In this document: piece after piece, positions 7,144 through 10,731 of the stretch
Numbering within the stretch: position 1 is the first letter of the stretch
Layout of the letters: each line of letters opens with the position of its first letter
Source: Oscillospiraceae bacterium
Lineage (GTDB): Bacteria > Bacillota > Clostridia > Oscillospirales > Oscillospiraceae
Assembly (NCBI GenBank): GCA_016292445.1
Contig: JAEDIN010000039.1
Location: forward strand, 1-10,731
DNA length: 10,731 nucleotides
Direction: 5' to 3'
Notes under the pieces: generated by a model
What the model saw: the letters and a program-made list of their open reading frames with translations, nothing else
Told to the model about the DNA's origin: nothing
Database searches by the model: none
Translations under genes and position numbers: made by a program

Positions 7144-8109
7144 ATGAAAAAGTTTGTCTCATTGCTGCTTGTCGCAATGCTGGTGCTCGCACTTTGCGCT
7201 TGCGGCAACACACCCGCCGAAAACGGTGATGACAGTGCTGCCAAGGAAGTCAAGGGCGTGACCGTTCCCGAGTTTGCCGTCATGGTAAACGGCGTCAAGG
7301 TCGATCAGAACATGATGGCGGAATACCCGCTGTACGAGGTCAAGGCTACCTCCACCAACAGCGCAGGCACCGAGTCCACCGTGACCTATGTCGGCTTTGC
7401 GATGAAGGATGTTCTCACCGCAGCAGGCCTCACCGAGAGCTATGTATGGCTCGAGGCTACCGCCGATGACGGCTATGCTGTCACCTTTGAGGGCGACATT
7501 GCGGCAAATACCACCCTGCTCGCAATCACCAAGGACGGCGAGCAGTTCAAGGGCGCACCCTGGTTTGCACCCTGCACCTCTGAGACCACCGGCGATTACC
7601 TAAAGGGCTGCGTAGGCATCCTCGTCAACACCGAGGCAGGCGCACCCGAGGGTGTCAGCAACGATGTCAATGCCGCAGGCGGCGACAAGGGTGAGCTTGG
7701 CACTCCCGACAAGCAGGACAAGACCGATAAGGTCAAGTTCGACGCATTCTCCTTCAAGGTAAACGGCAAGGAAGTCACAAACGATACTCTCAAGGATCTG
7801 CACATCTACAAGGTAGCGGTCACCACCGAGAACAGCAAGGGCGAGAAGGTCGAGGCAAAGTACACCGGCTATGTTCTGGCAGATGTCCTCAAGGCGTGCG
7901 GCATTGAGAATTATACCACCGTCAAGGCAGTCGCAAACGACGGCTACGAAAATGTCCTGACCGCGGAGCAGGCGGCAAGTGAGTTCACCGTCGTCGCCAT
8001 CGAGAAGGACAAGGAGCTGGGCGAGGACGGCACCGTTTGGGTAGCACCCTGCACCGAGACCAGCGCAAAGAGCTATGCAAAGCTCGTCGTCGAGATAGTC
8101 GCAGAGTAA
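7144..8109 (+). CDS. Two-domain lipoprotein related to the sulfite-oxidase-like fold, probably highly expressed
   Basis: A 321-residue predicted lipoprotein: signal peptide, lipobox LCAC, Cys20. Two tandem domains at about 41-163 and 200-320 are joined by a charged Gly/Asp/Lys linker (about 165-198). Shared features are VNG near the start, Y-x-G-[FY]-x-x-x-D-V-L-x-A-x-G (82-95 and 240-253), DGY (109-111 and 266-268) and W-[FV]-A-P-C-T (140-145 and 299-304) followed by Y-x-K. The layout resembles a shortened version of the repeats in the 1037-residue protein. One Cys, C144 or C303, is conserved in each APCT. The ribosome binding site GGAGG lies 7 nt before the ATG. Twenty-seven of 28 lysine codons are AAG, unlike the mixed use in neighbouring genes, which suggests high expression. 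Function is unknown; ligand or cofactor binding is my inference. Confidence 0.8.
   Translation: MKKFVSLLLVAMLVLALCACGNTPAENGDDSAAKEVKGVTVPEFAVMVNGVKVDQNMMAEYPLYEVKATSTNSAGTESTVTYVGFAMKDVLTAAGLTESYVWLEATADDGYAVTFEGDIAANTTLLAITKDGEQFKGAPWFAPCTSETTGDYLKGCVGILVNTEAGAPEGVSNDVNAAGGDKGELGTPDKQDKTDKVKFDAFSFKVNGKEVTNDTLKDLHIYKVAVTTENSKGEKVEAKYTGYVLADVLKACGIENYTTVKAVANDGYENVLTAEQAASEFTVVAIEKDKELGEDGTVWVAPCTETSAKSYAKLVVEIVAE
7264..8103 (+). repeat. Two-fold protein domain repeat
   Basis: The two copies lie at about 7264-7632 and 7741-8103. They align through YVGFAMKDVLTAAGL and YTGYVLADVLKACGI, then DGY, then WFAPCT and WVAPCT. The copies have diverged in sequence but have nearly equal length. Confidence 0.7.
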
Positions 8110-8121
8110 TATGTATTCAGA

Positions 8122-8149
8122 CAATGCACGGAGGCAACTCCGTGCATTG
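8122..8149 (+). promoter_or_regulatory. Perfect intercistronic hairpin with GCAA tetraloop, no T run
   Basis: A perfect 12-bp stem (8122-8133 with 8138-8149) is closed by a GCAA (GNRA-type) tetraloop. The downstream bases (CGCTAAAGAGG) hold no T run, so it is not a normal intrinsic terminator on the + strand. It lies 12 nt after a stop codon and 18 nt before the next start. An mRNA 3'-end stabiliser or processing stop that raises the level of the upstream gene is the likeliest role. Confidence 0.6.
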
Positions 8150-8167
8150 CGCTAAAGAGGATATTTT

Positions 8168-8863
8168 GTGAAAAAAACGATTTCTTTAATTCCTGCACTT
8201 TTATTGTGCGCTGCACTGCTTGCCGGCTGCGCAGGTAAGCCGTCTGAAACCAAGACCGAGGCATTGCCTGCACCGGAGGCAGACGAGGCTACGATGTTTG
8301 CCGTGGACAAGAACATAAACATGACCACGATAGATAATTATTTAGGCAGAGACGATGCTGTCTACCGCGATGTCCGAATGCTCTTTGACCCTGCCGATTA
8401 CGCTGCGATAGGCGGCGAGGCAGACCTCACGAGGACGATTAAGGGCTTTAAGATAGTGCCGTTTCCGTATATTGCGACGCTCCAATCCCTGCCTGTTGCA
8501 AATGCCTACGCCGGCGAGCACCTGTTCGATGTCGAGTGGGCTGAAAACGGCACGGTGAGCAAGGCGACCGCGCGCTACGCCGAGTCCATGATGGTGCTTG
8601 AGGAGCTTTTCCCCAAGGATAAGGCGATATTCCTCATGTGCGGAGGCGGCGGCTATGCCAATATGTTAAAGCAGCTCTTGTTGTACTTCGGCTGGGACGA
8701 AAACCTGCTGTATAATATCGGCGCAAACTGGGAGTACAAGGGCGAAAATGCGCTTGAACTTATTGTCTATCCCGAGGATGCAAACGGCAAAAACATATAC
8801 GCGACATGGCGTGCCGACTACGCTTATCTGGACTTTGATAAGCTCAACAAAACGGAAAACTGA
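8168..8863 (+). CDS. Rhodanese-like lipoprotein
   Basis: A 231-residue predicted lipoprotein: signal peptide, lipobox LAGC, Cys21. The mature part fits a rhodanese fold (PF00581 type): NYLGRDDAVYRDVR (57-70) matches the first strand and D-x-R motif, IKGFKIVPFPY (91-101) matches the G-H-I-x-G-x-x-x-I-P-x region, and KDKAIFLMCGGGGYANMLK (150-168) matches the active-site strand and loop with Cys158. LYNIGANW (181-188) matches the last strand. Rhodaneses move sulfane sulfur through a Cys persulfide. Here the loop is glycine-rich with no Arg/Lys, so the donor may be unusual. The start is GTG 8168 with AGAGGA 6 nt upstream; TTG 8166 is out of frame. The next gene follows with a 1-nt gap. Confidence 0.78.
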   Translation: MKKTISLIPALLLCAALLAGCAGKPSETKTEALPAPEADEATMFAVDKNINMTTIDNYLGRDDAVYRDVRMLFDPADYAAIGGEADLTRTIKGFKIVPFPYIATLQSLPVANAYAGEHLFDVEWAENGTVSKATARYAESMMVLEELFPKDKAIFLMCGGGGYANMLKQLLLYFGWDENLLYNIGANWEYKGENALELIVYPEDANGKNIYATWRADYAYLDFDKLNKTEN

Positions 8864-8864
8864 T

Positions 8865-9446
8865 ATGCGGAAACGAAAGATACTCATTGCGCTGCTGCTT
8901 GCCGCGTCACTCATGCTCTGCGGCTGCCAAGACAGTTCACAACCGACGGAGAGCGCGGCGCAGTACCCGACATTTGAATTTACCCACTTTGCCTCCGGCG
9001 GCACTGAGGAGACCTATAAGGCGGTCATCCTGTTTGAGGAAAGCTGCTCGACCTTCACCTCCTATCAGGTGGCTTTTTCCTCATGCACCTGCCGTGACAG
9101 CATGGTAAACTACTATTCCGTGTGCTATGTGGAGCTGTTAAACACCAAACCGAGCGCTGACGAAGCGTCGATAAGGACGATAAGCTTCGGCAACAATCAG
9201 GGCCTGTGGGGCGACAGCAACCCGAATTACTACATCGCCGACTACACGCAGGAGTACATGGACGAGCATTTTGTGCAGGCTCTTGTCGGCGCAACAAAGG
9301 CGGATTTTGACGCATGGGGCGGCTACGGAACGCAGCTCGAGCAGATAGACGCCGATGCCGTGACCGGAGCAAGCGTGTCCTCGGGCAACATTACCTCGAT
9401 GCTCAAGGGCTTGTTTGCCTACCACGCAGAACACTATTACAAATAA
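8865..9446 (+). CDS. Small FMN-binding-like lipoprotein with cysteine cluster
   Basis: A 193-residue predicted lipoprotein: signal peptide, lipobox LCGC, Cys21. Near the C terminus, DAVTGASVSSGNITSMLKGL (164-183) matches the FMN_bind attachment motif D-x-x-[ST]-G-A-[TS]; the acceptor would be Ser170 where most relatives have Thr. The helix after it also looks like the FMN_bind ending. The middle part holds Cys61, Cys74, Cys76 and Cys87, including a C-x-C pair. The protein may carry covalent FMN outside the membrane and move electrons. ATG 8865 comes 1 nt after the previous stop with only a weak GGA site, so translation is probably coupled. The reading frame continues upstream, but that stretch overlaps the rhodanese-like gene and lacks a signal peptide. 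A flavin transferase is not encoded in the window. Confidence 0.72.
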   Translation: MRKRKILIALLLAASLMLCGCQDSSQPTESAAQYPTFEFTHFASGGTEETYKAVILFEESCSTFTSYQVAFSSCTCRDSMVNYYSVCYVELLNTKPSADEASIRTISFGNNQGLWGDSNPNYYIADYTQEYMDEHFVQALVGATKADFDAWGGYGTQLEQIDADAVTGASVSSGNITSMLKGLFAYHAEHYYK

Positions 9447-9475
9447 AATGCACCGTACACCAAGGTGCATTTTTG
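9445..9475 (+). terminator. Rho-independent terminator ending the operon
   Basis: A 10-bp stem (9445-9454 with 9464-9473, including AAAATGCACC and its complement) closes a 9-nt loop and ends in five T (9470-9474). It overlaps the stop codon of the FMN-binding-like gene. It marks the 3' end of the eight-gene unit. Confidence 0.82.
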
Positions 9476-9504
9476 TATCTTTTGTAAATTCTGCGCCCGA
9501 CCCG

Positions 9505-9533
9505 TTTTCCGACGGAAAAGGTTATGCTATAAT
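9505..9533 (+). promoter_or_regulatory. Extended -10 promoter overlapping a perfect palindrome
   Basis: TGCTATAAT (9525-9533) is a perfect extended -10 element. At 17 bp spacing the -35 is weak (TTTTCC, 9505-9510), as extended -10 promoters tolerate. TTTTCCGACGGAAAA (9505-9519) is a perfect 7-bp inverted repeat around one central base and covers the -35 and spacer, so a repressor could bind there. Transcription would start near 9540, about 20 nt before the ATG at 9561. Confidence 0.65.
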
Positions 9534-9560
9534 GAAAAAAACTTCTGAAGGGAGAGCATT

Positions 9561-10652
9561 ATGGCAAACGCACTGGATTATGTGGATTGGCGCGGCGATT
9601 TGAGCTTTGAGACCGTGCCGGTCAACGAGATAGATAAGTACATTTTCACCTGCATCGGCAAGCCCGATTACACGGGGATAATTCCCGCCGACGGTAAAAC
9701 CGTGACCGTCAACGAGGCGGTGGGCGGTTACTTTGCCACCCACGAGGATGTCGGCGACAAGCTGGGGCTGATTTCCTCGGCGAGTACGCTCCCCATGCTG
9801 AGAAAAATCGCGCTGTCCGACAGATTCAGAAACATAAAGCTCTCGGGCTTCATCAACAAAATAGTGGTCGAAAAAACCGAGCAGTTTTCGGCACTGACGG
9901 TGTTTTCACCCGACGGAACGAAGTATGTTTCCTTCCGCGGAACGGACGATACGATAGTCGGCTGGAGGGAAAACTGCGAGCTTGCCGTCAAGGAGGTCGT
10001 GCCCGCGCAGCTTGACGCAAAGGCATATCTCGAGTGGGCGGCCGAGACCTATGACGGACCGCTTATAGTCTGCGGCCACTCCAAAGGCGGAAACCTTGCG
10101 GTGTATGCCGCCTGCACGGTGTCCGAGGAAATACAGGACAGGATACTCGAGGTCAACTGCTACGATGGCCCGGGCTTCATGCCGGATTTCCTCGAGACCG
10201 AGGGGTATAAGCGCATGAAGGACAAGATTACGACAATCGTGCCGTATGTGTCCATCGTCGGTATGCTGCTCACGCAGGTCGGCAGGCTCGATGTCATTCA
10301 GGCAACCGATGCAGGAGCAACCGGCCACGACGGCTTTACATGGGATGTGCGTCGCGACAGGTTCATTCACCGTCCCGAGCTCAGCGAAGCAAGCAAGATA
10401 TTCAACGCCGCCATCGACGAGGCGGTTGAGGATATGGATTCGGATGAACGCCGCGAGCTTGTCGAGGAGATCTTCGATGTCCTCACCTCAACGGGCGCAC
10501 TGACGCTGTCCGAGTTCAGCGAGCAGTCGCTGCGCAAGCCGCTGGAGCTGGCGAACCAGTTCCGCAAAGCCCCCGAGCTTCGCAGCTTCCTTTTAAGCCT
10601 CATTGAAAAAAGCATTAAATCCGCGAGAAACTCAAAAAAGGCATTGATATAG
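9561..10652 (+). CDS. Mbeg1-like (DUF2974) alpha/beta hydrolase
   Basis: A 363-residue protein without signal peptide or clear membrane segment, so probably cytoplasmic. The N-terminal part (about 1-110) includes the DYVDWRGDLSFE opening typical of the family. SFRGTDDTIVGWRENCELAV (124-143) is the lipase-like oxyanion strand region, GHSKGGNLAVYAA (172-184) is the nucleophile elbow with Ser174, and YDGPGF (201-206) and GHDGFTW (255-261) may provide the acid (Asp202) and His256 of the triad. The length is normal for the family. The natural substrate of Mbeg1-like proteins is not known to me; a lipase or esterase activity is inference. GGGAG (9550-9554) lies 6 nt before the ATG. It has its own promoter and terminators on both sides, so it is not part of the preceding operon. 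Confidence 0.85.
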   Translation: MANALDYVDWRGDLSFETVPVNEIDKYIFTCIGKPDYTGIIPADGKTVTVNEAVGGYFATHEDVGDKLGLISSASTLPMLRKIALSDRFRNIKLSGFINKIVVEKTEQFSALTVFSPDGTKYVSFRGTDDTIVGWRENCELAVKEVVPAQLDAKAYLEWAAETYDGPLIVCGHSKGGNLAVYAACTVSEEIQDRILEVNCYDGPGFMPDFLETEGYKRMKDKITTIVPYVSIVGMLLTQVGRLDVIQATDAGATGHDGFTWDVRRDRFIHRPELSEASKIFNAAIDEAVEDMDSDERRELVEEIFDVLTSTGALTLSEFSEQSLRKPLELANQFRKAPELRSFLLSLIEKSIKSARNSKKALI

Positions 10653-10653
10653 C

Positions 10654-10679
10654 AAAAGCACCCCAAGAGGGTGCTTTTT
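10654..10679 (+). terminator. Rho-independent terminator after the hydrolase gene
   Basis: AAAAGCACCC (10654-10663) pairs with GGGTGCTTTT (10669-10678) around a 5-nt loop, with a T run at 10675-10679. The A run on the left arm means it could also work for a gene coming from the right on the - strand. Confidence 0.82.
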
Positions 10680-10707
10680 GCTGTTTTGTAACTACCTCGA
10701 AGCCGTG

Positions 10708-10719
10708 TTCACCGGTGAA
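10708..10719. repeat. 12-bp perfect palindrome near the window end
   Basis: TTCACCGGTGAA is a perfect palindrome, and flanking GCCG (10702-10705) and CGGC (10725-10728) could extend the pairing with a small internal loop. It could be an operator, a mobile intergenic repeat or the edge of the next gene. The window ends 12 nt later, so it cannot be resolved. I see no gene in 10653-10731. Confidence 0.3.
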
Positions 10720-10731
10720 GCTTTCGGCAAG

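Noticed and set aside
7600..8124. Reverse-strand open frame of 174 codons opposite the two-domain lipoprotein
   Set aside because: It is a shadow of the strongly biased codon use on the + strand and shows no ribosome binding site or domain.
8748..8864. N-terminal extension of the FMN-like lipoprotein
   Set aside because: It overlaps the rhodanese-like gene and would bury the signal peptide; ATG 8865 puts the lipobox at the right place.
10692..10731. C-terminal end of a reverse-strand gene entering from the right
   Set aside because: A reverse frame is open to a stop at 10692, but only 12 codons are visible and nothing is recognisable.

Overview
The window looks like a piece of a moderately GC-rich Gram-positive anaerobe, most likely a gut Clostridia (Oscillospiraceae/Ruminococcaceae-like). 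The reasons are strong GGAGG-type ribosome binding sites, several TTG/GTG starts, many short lipoprotein signal peptides (MKR/MKK start, lipobox, Cys at about residue 20) with no outer-membrane components, and a Mbeg1-like hydrolase. This placement is inference from sequence style, not a database match.

Layout: a rho-independent terminator of an upstream gene (1-31) is followed by a promoter (81-109). Then come eight tightly packed, co-directional genes (139-9446) that end at a clear terminator (9445-9475). In order they are: (1) a transcription factor with an excisionase-type helix-turn-helix and a periplasmic-binding-protein-like sensor domain; (2) a 1037-residue lipoprotein with five tandem domains of the sulfite-oxidase/molybdopterin-oxidoreductase fold, preceded by a flavin-attachment-like motif; (3-5) a complete FecB/FecCD/FecE-type ABC importer; (6) a two-domain lipoprotein related to the same fold, with signs of high expression; (7) a rhodanese-like lipoprotein; (8) a small lipoprotein with an FMN-attachment-like motif and a cysteine cluster. 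A ninth gene (9561-10652), with its own extended -10 promoter, possible operator palindrome and terminator, encodes a Mbeg1-like alpha/beta hydrolase and looks separate.

How the genes may work together: five of the eight operon products are predicted lipoproteins on the outer face of the membrane. They combine a ligand-binding redox fold, a sulfur-transfer fold and probable covalent flavin with an importer of the metal-chelate/cobalamin/molybdate class. The regulator's sensor domain belongs to a type often seen near molybdate/tungstate functions. I infer an extracytoplasmic redox and cofactor or metal acquisition system. The substrate is not determined by the sequence; molybdate/tungstate is the leading guess, with iron chelates, haem and corrinoids as alternatives. 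I do not recognise the whole set as a described system. No flavin transferase (ApbE) or electron-donating membrane protein lies in the window, so those partners would have to be encoded elsewhere.
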